Part shown: positions 52,015-63,161 of the stretch, one piece after another
How positions within the stretch are numbered: position 1 is the stretch's first letter
How the letters are laid out: each line of letters begins with the position of its first letter
Assembly (NCBI GenBank): GCA_026770025.1
Contig: JAMXDE010000008.1
Span: forward strand, 744,001-808,000
Direction of reading: 5' to 3'
Source of the DNA: Craspedostauros australis
Lineage: Eukaryota > Bacillariophyta > Bacillariophyceae > Mastogloiales > Achnanthaceae
Length of the DNA stretch: 64,000 nucleotides
The notes under the pieces: model-generated
What the model was told of the DNA's origin: nothing
Database searches by the model: none
The model's input: the letters and a program-made list of their open reading frames with translations, nothing else
Program-made: the position numbers and the translations under genes

Positions 52015-54439
52015 CGTGGCTGTGCTTGTATTGATCCGCTGTGTTGTTGATTGATGTTGTCGTTTGATGCTGATGTTGGAGTGAGAGAGGGCTTCCGTTG
52101 TGGTGTTTCTGCGTGTGGGACGGAAGGTCGGATGGGATGATGCGGCCGATACTGTTTGTGACACAGCGAATGTTCTTCCTTTTATTTGTTGTCCGACAGA
52201 GAGAGGGAGTGAGAGAGAGCTGTGCCAGTATGGTGGGAGCAGAATCTCTGGAACAATACCTGCAGCGTTGGTGGACAGTGATGGACAGTGATGGACCGTG
52301 TTGGGGCAGCGTGCTGAGCGAAGACACCAAGGATGTGTTCGAAGAGGAAGGTTGAAGGGAGAATCGCCGCCGGCGACAACCACATGGAAGACAGCTACCG
52401 TTGATTTACGAGGCTGCCGAATGGACATGCGCAGCGATAGTCTTTGTGTCACATTGTCGAATTATTTTGTTTGAGGGTGCACACAGACAGATCGTCATAG
52501 CGCGTCCACGGTGCGACTTGAATCGGTAGCAAGCTATCCGTTAATTTGAATGTGCGCGTTATTCATCGCCAACACCATCATATTGCTTGATGTTGCACAT
52601 GGCTAAATTATTCACTGTGATGAAACAGCGAGGCACAAAGACTCATTTTGTGAGTGTTCAAATCGCCTGCTCTGTATCGTACAAAAACAGTTCTTCCGCA
52701 TCCGCTTCTGCATCCACTTCTGCATCCTCGCGCCACAGACATTCGCACCTTTGCCACAACCTCGACAACGAAAACGACGACGACAATGATGTTCAGTGAA
52801 CGGACAACCTCTTGCAGGCTTGAGAGTTGTGGGGTCTATTCATACTTTGCCCTTCGAATGATCCACTCTGCACGAATGTAGCCCGCTTGCATTGGTGTTG
52901 AGTGCTCCGTGCAAATGAGCAGCAGCAGATACCAGACACTCGGAACGCTTCGTGCTTGCGTTGGTGATGGCTCCATCCGAAAGATTGGTTTGATGCCACA
53001 CATCTGGTGGCGTTTTATTCCCCATTCGTACAGACTCGGCATTCCCCGATTGCATGAGCAGACACAATCGTCCAGTGGGAACATGTTCGCTGCCCTGCAA
53101 GCCACCTACGGCGTGAACACGGTGTCCTGTTGGACATCACATTGCCTTCGAACCGACACATCGAATCAGGTTGGTGACAAGTGCACTCATGTGCTGTCGG
53201 CCACGTGATGCACGAGCCTTTCGGGGAGTGGTTCATTCGGCAGTGCGACAGAAGAATTGGTGCCAGTCTGCATCAAGCGTGGTTGAACTCCGCATTCGCA
53301 GGTTGCATCATCATTGTGAGCTTCCTGGAATGCACTTGCAAGTCGACCTTCGACGGTTTGTTCCGACGGCCTTGCTCCTTCATCTCCGAACAGCCGCCGT
53401 TGTGTGTGCAATGAAGTAGAATAGAACTCAAAGCCGTTTGGGAGCATCGTCGGACCAAGCCATCGTGGTGGTCGGGAAACGCGGAGACTCCATCATTGCC
53501 GTGCTGCCGACAAGAGCCGGTCTGGCGGGGATGCCGCCATTTCTCTTGCGACCAAAAAATGGAGTGCCAGGCACGTGGGACTGGGGTTGCGGTCTGCACG
53601 ACTGAGGCGCAACACGAAGAGACAACAAATACAGCATTTGGCTCTTGTGCTACTCTGAACACCGCAAGTTGACGAACAGTCATGGTGCCGTTTCTCCATT
53701 TAGTCTGTGTGCTTCTTTTACCGTGACTGAAATACTGCGGCAACGTACGCAACAGCGTGCACAACAACACCACGAATCACATCGTTCGCCAACAAACCAA
53801 AATGTGAGACCCTTTCGATTGCGGCAACGGTGACACCAAGAGAAAGAGAGAGAGAGATGATGATGATGATGATAATGACGCAAGCAGGTACTGGTCGCAG
53901 CCCAGAGGCAATCAGAGGTCATGGATTGATTGTAACATGCTGTGTTTGGATAGCGTCGGAATGCGCAAGTGAGGAATTCAGCAGCATAGATGAAATGTTT
54001 GGGCCGGCCAAGAGCCGACAGCCGACAGCCAACGAGACACATTTGACGACAGCTCTGGTCGGTACTGGTGTGGCAAGTCGGAAGTGTTCAGAGACGTGCC
54101 TGGTACCATGTTCTTCCGCATCATTCGCACTAGTGGGTCGTTCACACTTCACCATTAAAACTCCATGATACATATATATTGCACCCACAGTCATATGACT
54201 GTCTACCGCGTGGGGATAACTTGATGTACTCAAGGAATGCTGCGGCGATGGCGGCAAACTGTTCCTTCATGACCTTGTTCATCACCAGACTGTCAGAATG
54301 AATTTGGAATGCTCACAAAATCAATCAACTTGCATCTCAAATCAACACTCGCATACAAACCGACACGCAAACGCACAAACAGCAGGAAGAAGAATACCCA
54401 TATATTTTACACTTTATCTCACCGCGTTACTCATCAATC
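52015..54439. other. Long divergent intergenic region, no gene seen
   Basis: 2.4 kb between the minus-strand membrane protein and the plus-strand deiminase. Overlapping frames of 70-166 codons are unrecognised. An AT-rich CCATATATTTTACAC element lies about 35 bp before the deiminase ATG and might be TATA-like, but the spacing to the start codon would leave almost no 5' UTR. Confidence 0.45.
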
Positions 54440-55726
54440 ATGCCATACTCCAAGAGAAAGTCCGCCACATCCATTCGCAACATTCTGTCCATGACGTTCT
54501 TACTCGGGATGCTGAAGAAATCCCGTGGAGCGAGATACGCACCCATTCGAGACCCCGAGAACATCTACACCCTCCCAGCCGAAGACACGGATCACGAAGG
54601 AACATGGTTGCAGTGGCCGCATGACTACGGCTGGGATCGCAACCACGTCGCGCGCTACGAGAGCAGCTGGGTGGAGCTCACGAAGGCATTGCACACCGGC
54701 GAGAAAGTCCACATCATCGTGTACAACAACCACGAGAAGAGCCGCGTGAGCAACCTGCTCAAGAACAAAGGAGTGACGATGTCCAACATCGACTTTTACA
54801 TTTCACCCACCGACGACGTTTGGGTCCGTGACAATGGTCCCATCTTCGCATTTGATTTGGATGGCAACATGGTCATCGAGGATTGGTCCTTCAATGGATG
54901 GGTAAGTCGTTTACATACTCCACAGTCCTGCTCAATTCTTGATCGCATTTGCTGCTCTTGCGATTTGATCTATGTCTAACCTCTTCTTCCCATCGCCTGT
55001 TCCCGATTGCCTCTCGCCATTTCGCAATGCTCCTTCCGCCACCATTGTTCTCACACCGACGTTCATCAACAGGGCAACAAGGCCGATTGGTACAACGACG
55101 ACTACATCCCAGGGTTCATCGCGTGGGAGATGTACCAGGACTCAAAGTACATCCGCATGGTGAACGAAGGCGGTTCCATCGAGGTGGACGGCCGTGGCAC
55201 GCTGATGGCCAAGCGCTCCTCCATCCTCAACCGCAATCGCAACCGTCGTTGGACGCAGAACAACGTCGAGGAGTACTTCCGCCGGTACCTCGGCGTGACC
55301 AACTTCATCTGGCTGGATGGTGTCAAGAACGGGGATATCACCGACGATCACATCGACGGGTCGGCCCGATTCGCCAACGGAGACACCATCGTGACCATGG
55401 AAGAGGAAGATCTGGTGACGCCGTCCGAATACGGCGTGCTGTCCAATGCCCGCGATGTGAATGGGCGCAAGTACAACATCGTGACGTTGCCCGTGACGCG
55501 GAATAAGGTGCAAGGCATCGATGACTATGGCATTTACATCAACTACTACGTTGGAAACGACGTGGTGATCGTGCCATCGTACAATGATCCCAACGACGCC
55601 GTCGCAGCGCGTGTGCTGAAGAAATTGTATCCAAGCCGCACCATGGTGCTGATCGACTTCCGTGAGCTGTACGCCGACGGTGGGCTTGTCCATTGCGTCA
55701 CCATGCAACAGCCAAAAGCTCTCTAA
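54440..55726 (+). CDS. Agmatine deiminase / peptidyl-arginine deiminase family enzyme (two exons)
   Basis: Exons 54440-54901 and 55073-55726 join in phase 0 across a 171-bp GT-AG intron; the product is 371 residues. The fold is the PPAD/agmatine deiminase guanidine-modifying type. Visible catalytic and binding motifs are WLQWPHDYGWDR (57-67), DDVWVRDNGP (125-134, Asp131), NEGGSIEVDG (185-194, Glu186), DDHIDGSARF (245-254, His247 and Asp249) and GGLVHCVTMQQP (357-368, nucleophile Cys362). The family hydrolyses agmatine to N-carbamoylputrescine and ammonia, feeding polyamine synthesis; length and motif order fit that activity better than protein-arginine deimination. The N-terminal 30 residues (SIRNILSMTFLLGMLKKSRG) are basic and hydrophobic, possibly a targeting sequence. 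A symporter gene lies downstream on the same strand. Confidence 0.92.
54902..55072 (+). other. Intron of the deiminase gene
   Basis: 171 bp, GTAAGT...CAACAG, phase 0. The joined sequence EDWSFNGW|GNKADWYNDD is the expected continuation of the family. Confidence 0.9.
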
Positions 55727-58700
55727 GGGCGCTTTTTAGGTCGCTGATGGGTGCATGATGATGCGCGACATGCGATGAAGGTCCATCAAATGGGCCGCTC
55801 GATCACCACCGTACCCATGAATGAATTCTACAGAGTCGTCAGGTCGTCGAGAGTACTCCAGCTGGTATCGAATGATACTCCTCCACTTTCTGTCTCCAGC
55901 AGTTCTCATGGAGAACCCTGGGCTTGGTCTGATGCGATGGGCTCCGTCTCACTAGAATCATATAATACGTAGTTTCGCTAAGAGTAGCTTTACGTGATAT
56001 GCGACTTGGAGTTGTCCTGTGATTCGCAGATAGAATCGGAATGCTCGCTGCTTGTTGATGGTTGCAGCGATCTCCGTTCCCACAGATGCGCTGTGCGCAT
56101 TGGGAGAATTCAGAAATTCACAGAATCGTTGGCGCAGCTGGGCCGCGTGTTCGCCAACGCATCGCATCACGAGAATCTACCTCTTGCATTGCAGTGCCTT
56201 GAATCGGAGTTGGTCTCGCCAACGAAATCGCCAACGTGATTGTCATGCGTCGCAATGATCAAATGGATTGGCGGGTGGATGGCATTTTACATCGTCGTTT
56301 CCAGAGATGCAATTTGCGAGGATTTCGCTTGATTGGATCGCTACGATGTACATTCCGACAATCTCCAGAGTGGAGTGATGCTGGCTGCCATCATAGTAGT
56401 ACGGCACACGATGCAGTCATTCGTTCGTTCGTTCGTTCGAGAGAGCCTGCTACGACACCGGATAAGACCCGATGTTCAGGTGCTTTTTGCGGAACTGAGC
56501 AATCTTTGGTCTATTATAAATCGCATCCAAATGATTCCACTTGCTACCTCGCGCAACCATTGTGGACTCCCGTGCCATTGCTGCTGCTGTTGGAGACGAG
56601 ATGCAGAGGTTGAGGAATGCAGGAAATGAAAGTCCAACCAAGATTCTGTTAGAAATCATTGTCGCAGCAATCATAATATATGTGATGCAGCGCGTTCCCA
56701 CAGAATTCCAGTGACCGTATTCACTGCTGCATCATCCATGACAATTGCATGAACGCACAGGTCAACGAATGAACCAGCGCCTCGCGACCACCACCCCAAG
56801 CAGACCGCAGTCGTCCAAAGTCAGATATGATATGAAATGTCGTTTCCTCCGCACGATTTTGGATATTCTCGGAATCTACTATCTATTGTGAACAAGGTTC
56901 ATCTTCATCCTTTGTCCATGCGGTCGCTTTGCTTGTGGTTGCCGGTGGATGATTGCTTTGCGCTGGTCCCTATTCGTCTCTTCCGGCCATTTCTTTCTCA
57001 TGTTGTACTCGCACGAGCGATGGAAGCAGGCAAGGAAGGTGCGTGGGATACCAGCGAAGCTATTGTCAAGTGGAGCGCCACGGGGTTACATCGCATGGGG
57101 GCGGGTATAGAGGAGCCACTTTCTCGCGAGGCAAGACAGCATGCCGCATGATGGCTTCGCCTATCAGACCTCCAAGCCTGCATGCACGCCATACCATACA
57201 CACCATGAACTCGAACACGTGCATCCATTCTCGGTGGTTCCATCTGAAGGTTGCGTACCTTCTCTCATCTTGCTTCAGCTCTTGGCTCTCTGCAAGTGTC
57301 GATGCCATACTTTCCGCATCTCGCCTCGCCTCTCCTTGCCTCCATCATTCTCCTCATTGTTTGTTGGACGTGACGCAGGTTCTCCCCCAAGAGCGGCTTT
57401 CTTGCTCATGTCTGCCACATGGCGTTGATGCTTCTGGCGCTGTCTCTCATGGCTTCATGTGTGGTGGGCCGGTATTCTTGGTGACCTTCTCTTTCCTTGT
57501 CCCTTCCATTGATGTTCTTGGCCCAATGGTTTGCGCAGAGAAGAGTGACGATCTTGGTGGTCGTTGTTCGGAGCGACGAGGAGGGTGTCAAGTCCATGTT
57601 CTCTTCTTCGCCACCGCATGGATCTTTGGTGCGTTGTTGTTATCGATGTCATCGTTGTTGCCGAATGAGTGGCTTCTTTCTCACCGGTTGCCGGTCAGAC
57701 GGTACTCGTGGATGACCAAGCACTTCGAGAACCGAACGCAAAGTTCCGACAGAACGCTTGACATGCGAACAGAATCCTGCGCACAAGCGGTATTAAATTC
57801 TACTTACGTACTACGCTACTGCTGTTGGATGTCACACCGATGCGAATCTGTTCTCATCACTCACGTATTCAAGTTTCCGCTGAGTGAGTCCGTCGTGAGC
57901 GCTTCCACGAAAACCGAACGCTGTTGTCACGACATCTACCCTCCGGTATATCTAGCGTTGCGCAAACAAAATACTGATCACAGCGCACTCCTGGCATCTC
58001 CATGAACCTCCTTGGCCACCATCGTTGTTTGGTCCATTTATGATTGCCTTGGTCTCACACATTCCATGCTTCTGGGCATGAAGAGCTGCGATGCCTCGTT
58101 CGTTGCACGTTCATCGAAGGTGTGTTCGTGGAGGTTGTGAAAAAACAGGGACAACCTTGTTGGCGCGTATCCAAAGTTCGCGAATCCTGTGATATTTTCA
58201 TTGGATACGACCACGCGACGAGCGACAAAGATGTGAGGTGCGCAGCCCGCAATCGTCAGCGAGGGTGGTGCCAAGAGGGCAAGGTGGTCGGCAACGAGCG
58301 GGATGCAAGTACAATTGGGCCCATCCAAACATGATCAACTGATCAAGCGAGGAATCTGTGGACCACTACATCGTCCGCCTTGTTGCGCTGCGACAATGTC
58401 ACTGAGAAAGTCAAGGGGACAGCCGATGGGTGGACACGAAGAATCCATCCTTGTGTGCGTTGGCTGATTGGTGCGACAATTCCCTCCACCTGTCAGGACC
58501 CGCGACAACCAACATTACTCGGGCGAGTACAAGTACTCGTAGAGCGGAATATCAAAGGGAACGGGTTTGGCACCGACGCTTCACCCCAAGCAGTTTTGGG
58601 TGAGCCATCATTCCACAGCTATCGCGCAACCGCAGGAGGAATACAACGCGCACCCACACCGATCCACCTATCGACACTCACATCCGCTGCCACATTCACC

Positions 58701-58874
58701 CCAAAGCACCCATTTGGGTTCCACCTCCGTTTCCGCGTCCAAAAAGCTTCTGACCAATCATCACAAATTTGCATCTGGTGCAGAACAACAACAGTTCATC
58801 ACCAGTCAGATCAAACAGACCAACAGGCTCAACAGACAAACGCCAAGAACAAACAAACAAACAAACACCACACA
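55727..58874. other. Long intergenic region, no gene supported
   Basis: 3.1 kb. A 350-codon plus-strand frame (56953-58005) opens at TTG, is Cys/Ser/His-rich and has no recognised motif. (CGTT)n lies at 56420-56439. A (CAAA)n-rich leader directly precedes the symporter ATG at 58875. Confidence 0.45.
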
Positions 58875-60584
58875 ATGGTATTCAACGTGAGCGAATCCGC
58901 AGCATGGGCCGTCCTCTTCGTGATCCTGATCATCTTCACGGTTCTGGCCGTCGCATCCGCCGACTTCATGTCGAGCATCGTGCCTGAGGGGGTCGCCAAC
59001 CTCCTGCTGCTGGGCCAGCGCAAGGACAGCAACGGCGTCGACATCTCCGGCGGCGCCATCGACTACTTCCTCGCCGCCAGGAACTCCGCCGGAACGTGGT
59101 CCATCGCCCTCTCCTACTTCGCCTCCGGAATGGGGGCGTGGATCGTCTACGGAACCACCGAGATGGGCGCCAACCCAAGGCTCTCCTGGCTGGGAGTCCT
59201 CGGCTACTCCGGCGCCAGCTCCATCCCGGCCCTCCTCGTGTGCTGGCTGGGACCCAAGGTCCGCGAGCACTCCGACGGCCACCGCGCCTTCTCCACCACC
59301 GACTTCGGACGCCAGCGCTACGGCCGCATCATGCAGGTCTCCATCGCCTGCATCTCCGGATTCTTCATGTTCATCTACATCGTCGCTGAGCTCACCTCCA
59401 TCAGCAACGTCTTCGCCCTCCTCACGGGAGAGTCCCGCGAGTGGTTCGGCATCGGCGTCACCATCACCATGGCCGTCTTCACGCTATTCTACACCGGCGT
59501 GGCCGGCCTCCCAGCCTCCATCGTCACCGACAAGTTCCAGGGCGTCATCATGTTCTTCCTGGTGCTCCTCCTCACCATCGCTGTCTCCTCCTACGAGGAA
59601 AACCAGATCACCTCCAGCGAGTTCTCCAAGGCCTCCGACATCACCGATGAGGGCCTCATGGCCGCCATCACCCTCGTCATTGCCATCGCCTCCGCGGAGT
59701 TGTTCAACCAGTCCACCTGGCAGCGCGTTTGGGCCGCCAAGGACATCCCAACCCTGCGCAAGGGCTTCGGCCTCGGCTCCCTCTTCGTCTTCCTCCTCAT
59801 GATGTTCTTCGGAGTCATGGGCATGATCGCCTACGCCAACGACCCGGAGGCCTACGACAACTTCGAGAAGTTCGCCTTCCTCGCCTTCTTCGACATCCTG
59901 GCGCCGCTGCCAAACGCGTGGCACATCATCTCGCTCATCCTGGTCACGGCCCTCGCCGCCTCCTCCATTGACAGTCTGCAGAACGGAATCACCTCCGTCT
60001 TCTACCACGACCTCGTCAAGCTAGGATACCAGCCGCAGACCACCGCGCGGATCTTGGTCGTCCTCCTCAACATCCCGGCCGTCTACATGGCGTCCGACAA
60101 GTACGACGTCATCTCGCTCTTCCTCGTCGCCGATCTCGTCTGCGCCACCGCCGCCTTCCCCACCTTCCTCGGACTCCAGAAGGAGGACATGCTCGGAGGC
60201 ATGCTGCCGGCACCAACCGAGCTCGGTGCCTTCCTCGGAATCATCAGCGGCATGGCCACCGTCCTCATCAACGGTGCCATCAACGACGTCGATGGCAACG
60301 CCTTCGACTACTTCTGGCTCAAGAACCAGGGCATCTGCTCCCTGTGCGGAAAGAAGACCATGGTCTCCTTCATCATCACCCCGATCGTCTCCGCCATCAT
60401 GACCTACGTCTTCTCCTTCCTCGACATCATGGTCCGCGGCGACCGCGCCCGTATGCCCATCATCCCAGTCTCATTCGATGACGACGACAAGGACACCGTC
60501 AACGAAGGCGACCACGACATGGAGGGCAACGATTACGATGACAAGAAGCTGGACTCCTCCCACCGCTCTGAGCTCTCTGCCTAA
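58875..60584 (+). CDS. Sodium:solute symporter (SSS family)
   Basis: 569 residues; ATG at 58875 preceded by ACA, with the frame open further upstream in sequence of quite different composition. About 13 hydrophobic segments span 8-520. Typical SSS features include YFLAARNSAGTWSIALSYFA (second helix region), FTLFYTGVAGLPASIVTDKF (the conserved Gly-rich block), LFNQSTWQRVWAAKD and LVTALAASSIDSLQNGITSV. The last is the late helix that usually carries sodium-site Ser residues. The C-terminal 60 residues are an acidic cytoplasmic tail. Substrate is not readable; a DUR3-like urea or polyamine transporter is one option given the nearby deiminase, and other solutes are equally possible. Third codon positions are overwhelmingly C, unlike every neighbour, suggesting high expression. 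Confidence 0.9.
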   Translation: MVFNVSESAAWAVLFVILIIFTVLAVASADFMSSIVPEGVANLLLLGQRKDSNGVDISGGAIDYFLAARNSAGTWSIALSYFASGMGAWIVYGTTEMGANPRLSWLGVLGYSGASSIPALLVCWLGPKVREHSDGHRAFSTTDFGRQRYGRIMQVSIACISGFFMFIYIVAELTSISNVFALLTGESREWFGIGVTITMAVFTLFYTGVAGLPASIVTDKFQGVIMFFLVLLLTIAVSSYEENQITSSEFSKASDITDEGLMAAITLVIAIASAELFNQSTWQRVWAAKDIPTLRKGFGLGSLFVFLLMMFFGVMGMIAYANDPEAYDNFEKFAFLAFFDILAPLPNAWHIISLILVTALAASSIDSLQNGITSVFYHDLVKLGYQPQTTARILVVLLNIPAVYMASDKYDVISLFLVADLVCATAAFPTFLGLQKEDMLGGMLPAPTELGAFLGIISGMATVLINGAINDVDGNAFDYFWLKNQGICSLCGKKTMVSFIITPIVSAIMTYVFSFLDIMVRGDRARMPIIPVSFDDDDKDTVNEGDHDMEGNDYDDKKLDSSHRSELSA

Positions 60585-61940
60585 GTGCTTCTTCCGTGAG
60601 GAAGGATGCACTCGCTGGAGCAACAACGGCACAACACAGGCAACTATCAATCTCGCTGACAATCCGTCGTGAGATCTGCCGTCGCTCGTTGCTTCCGGGC
60701 ATGAATATTTTACATACGACTTATGAAAAAGTAAGTGGCAACGGATGGCTACGACAGCGACCAATGGCGGCGGCGGTGTACAATGCGCATGCAGACGGAA
60801 GCGCGGAGGAAATATTCATCTTGCCTTGATCGCATTGCATCGCACCCCATCTCACAATCCAATTCAATCCGCCCATGCCACTCCATCTCTTCCTCTTCCA
60901 CCCGACGACCATCCAACAACAACGACCGCAGAAACAAAACTATCTGATGTGTCTGATTTTAAGACATTCCGTTTGCGGGAGCCATTGAGTGCTGAGATTC
61001 GTAAAATGTTGAATGAGCCAACGTTCAAACCGTTTGAACCTGATCGTGATAATGCGCGCGATAGGGAACAACTGGAATGTTCTTGGAATCACCAAAAACT
61101 ACACAACAAGAGAACATACAAACACAAAGACAATACAAAGATGAAACGCGGTGAGCCATGTTCACCAGGCATGCAACAGCGTGGGTACGATTTTGCATAC
61201 CCATGTCTTCACATGAATGAATGGATCGATAACCGAGATGAGTGGATGACGGGAATGATTGACTGATTGATTGACGTTGGCGGATGGATGAATGGATGGA
61301 TGGCGTGGGTAATTGTATCTGCTCGACACCATTTCATCGCTCAAACACCACCACCACCACCAACCAATGGATCAAACCAAACAACAATGACCATCAACTA
61401 CCTGACTCGGAAGGTCTCTATTCCTTGGGGAGAACATGGCAAACAACTCTACACACCATGAAATAATTAATTGTGGCTGTTTTATCCTTTCATCGTCAAT
61501 TTTCTTTCCTGGATGTTTGCGCGACGGCAGGAGGGGAGGGTCCACGTGCATCCACCTCATACTCTGTTCGTACCATCGGCATCAATGCCGACGCCCACAG
61601 AACGAGAGGACTACAATTATGCCGCTGCTCGTGTCCAGAACCAGATAATTGTCGGCAGCAAGGAACTCCATGCCATTTTTTGCTTTCTGCCACACACACT
61701 GTTGGTGTGCCGCGTTCCATGTTTCCTGCAGACAGAGTCCTCTCTGTCTCTCTAGACTTGATCCGAATAGTCTAATGGAGCCGAATCAAATCTACTTTAA
61801 TCCAACCTAGATATCAATCTACATACTCTACAATCAAACTGGGCGGCGTTGTGCCCAGTTGAATTGGGAAGCTATTTCATTGTCATCTATTGTATTGCAC
61901 AAGAGTATTATTATTTCATGCTTTTTTTCAATTTGAGCCA
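60585..61940. other. Intergenic region, no gene seen
   Basis: 1.36 kb between convergent genes. A 173-codon frame at 60745-61266 is of unremarkable composition and unrecognised. ATGAATGGATGG-type repeats occur near 61285-61305. Confidence 0.5.
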
Positions 61941-63161
61941 TCACTCCGAGCGTGAAGCTGCCACGGAAGACTGCGGTCTCGTTTTAGTGCACGATCTGTC
62001 CACGTGCCGCCTGGAACGACGGCCACTGGCGGACCGAGTCCTTCGTAGACTAGCGCCGCGGCTGTGAATGCGTCGCGGCGCTGTTCGCGCATCCGATTCC
62101 TGCGTGCGACGTTTCTTTCTCAGTCGCAGGCCACGGCTCTTGCACGATGCGACTTCCTTCTCGTCCGTCTTGGCGAGATCAAGGGCGCGCTGCACGGCAT
62201 CTTCGCTGATCTTTTGGCACGATCTCGCTAATCTATGCTGATCGGAGCAGGTTCCGTTGCTGCGGAGCTGGCGCACACGTGAGCGCCGCAATACGTTGCT
62301 GATCTGGCTTCGTTCCTTCAGCTGTTTGACCGCCAACTCGTTGTCGATGAGGCATTCGAGTCCGCGCATGCAGTATTCTTCTGCAAACCGTTGCTGCTGC
62401 TGCTGCTGCTGTTGAGTGGCATTGGCGTTGGTCTCCGTTGCGTTGTAGTGGTCCACGTCGACCACGGTTTGGAACTGATGCCGCAGCATCTCTTCGGCGG
62501 AGTACCAGTATCGCGATACCTCGCCGTCTGTCTTTGCAGGGATGCTGTGCACCATCGTGAACAACGTTGGATCCGTGGGGAATCGGACATTCTTCGTGGG
62601 CTTGCTGCTTCCCGCGTTCCCACTGACGAGGCAACCAGCCGGCTTCGGCGGTGGAGCTGTGCGTCGGACGGGTGACCTTCCTGTGCGTCTCTTCGGTGTG
62701 ATGGGCGAAACTGGCGCGGCACTGTCGTGGACGGTAGCATCGATCTCCGAGAATGAGTCCTCGAGGGATGACTGCGAACCGATCGTCTCGGCCGTCGATG
62801 AGTCCTTCACGTCCGAGGAAGCGGAAGCCGATGGCAATGATGAGAACTTCGACTGGAGCTTCGAGAGCTGAAGATCGAAGGAATAAAAGCGCTTTTTCTT
62901 TTCTGACTTGCCAGTTGGCCTCTTGCTCTCAGTCGCTGTTTGGTGAGCGTCTTTGAATGCTGACGGTGCAGCGGATCTCATTGGTGCTGCTGCCGACGAA
63001 GGCGACTTCAATCGATTCAGCGCCTTGACCATCGGGTTTTGCTTCTGCTTCTGCTTGGTGAGGATGCACCCATCATCTTCTAGAAGGAAAGTGTCGGATA
63101 GTCGCCGATGGCACGAGTGCTTACCGCGCGATGGTCTGTGGAATGAAGCGTGGCCCATCAT
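61941..63161 (-). CDS. Stramenopile-type unknown protein with VRF/WYS motif
   Basis: 406 residues, ATG at 63161 (a second Met follows at once). The N-terminal 180 residues are Ser/Lys/Pro-rich. A conserved block starts near 185: KNVRFPTDPTLFTMVHSIPA, then EVSRYWYSAEEMLRHQF, a Gln run (QQQQQQQQ), MRGLECLID and an Ala/Asp/Glu helix (DAVQRALDLAKTDEKEVASC). This VRF...IP...WYS-EE...RGLE order is one I recall from many unnamed stramenopile proteins. The C-terminus is very Arg/Ser-rich (LRLRKKRRTQ, RSASGRRSRR). A 45-nt in-frame GTAAGC...TTCTAG stretch near 63080-63125 could be spliced or read through. VRF is also a possible phosphatase-docking motif. Function unknown. Confidence 0.75.
   Translation of the reverse strand: MMGHASFHRPSRGKHSCHRRLSDTFLLEDDGCILTKQKQKQNPMVKALNRLKSPSSAAAPMRSAAPSAFKDAHQTATESKRPTGKSEKKKRFYSFDLQLSKLQSKFSSLPSASASSDVKDSSTAETIGSQSSLEDSFSEIDATVHDSAAPVSPITPKRRTGRSPVRRTAPPPKPAGCLVSGNAGSSKPTKNVRFPTDPTLFTMVHSIPAKTDGEVSRYWYSAEEMLRHQFQTVVDVDHYNATETNANATQQQQQQQQRFAEEYCMRGLECLIDNELAVKQLKERSQISNVLRRSRVRQLRSNGTCSDQHRLARSCQKISEDAVQRALDLAKTDEKEVASCKSRGLRLRKKRRTQESDARTAPRRIHSRGASLRRTRSASGRRSRRHVDRSCTKTRPQSSVAASRSE

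Noticed and set aside
56953-58005. 350-codon plus-strand open frame as a gene
   Set aside because: No ATG at the start, Cys/Ser-rich composition, no domain and no plausible splice partners.
58380-60584. 734-residue symporter reading
   Set aside because: The first 165 residues are His/Gln/Pro-rich untranslated-like sequence; the ATG at 58875 directly precedes the first helix.
60745-61266. 173-codon plus-strand frame after the symporter
   Set aside because: No recognisable sequence; it shares the region with shorter overlapping frames and lies in the probable 3' flank.
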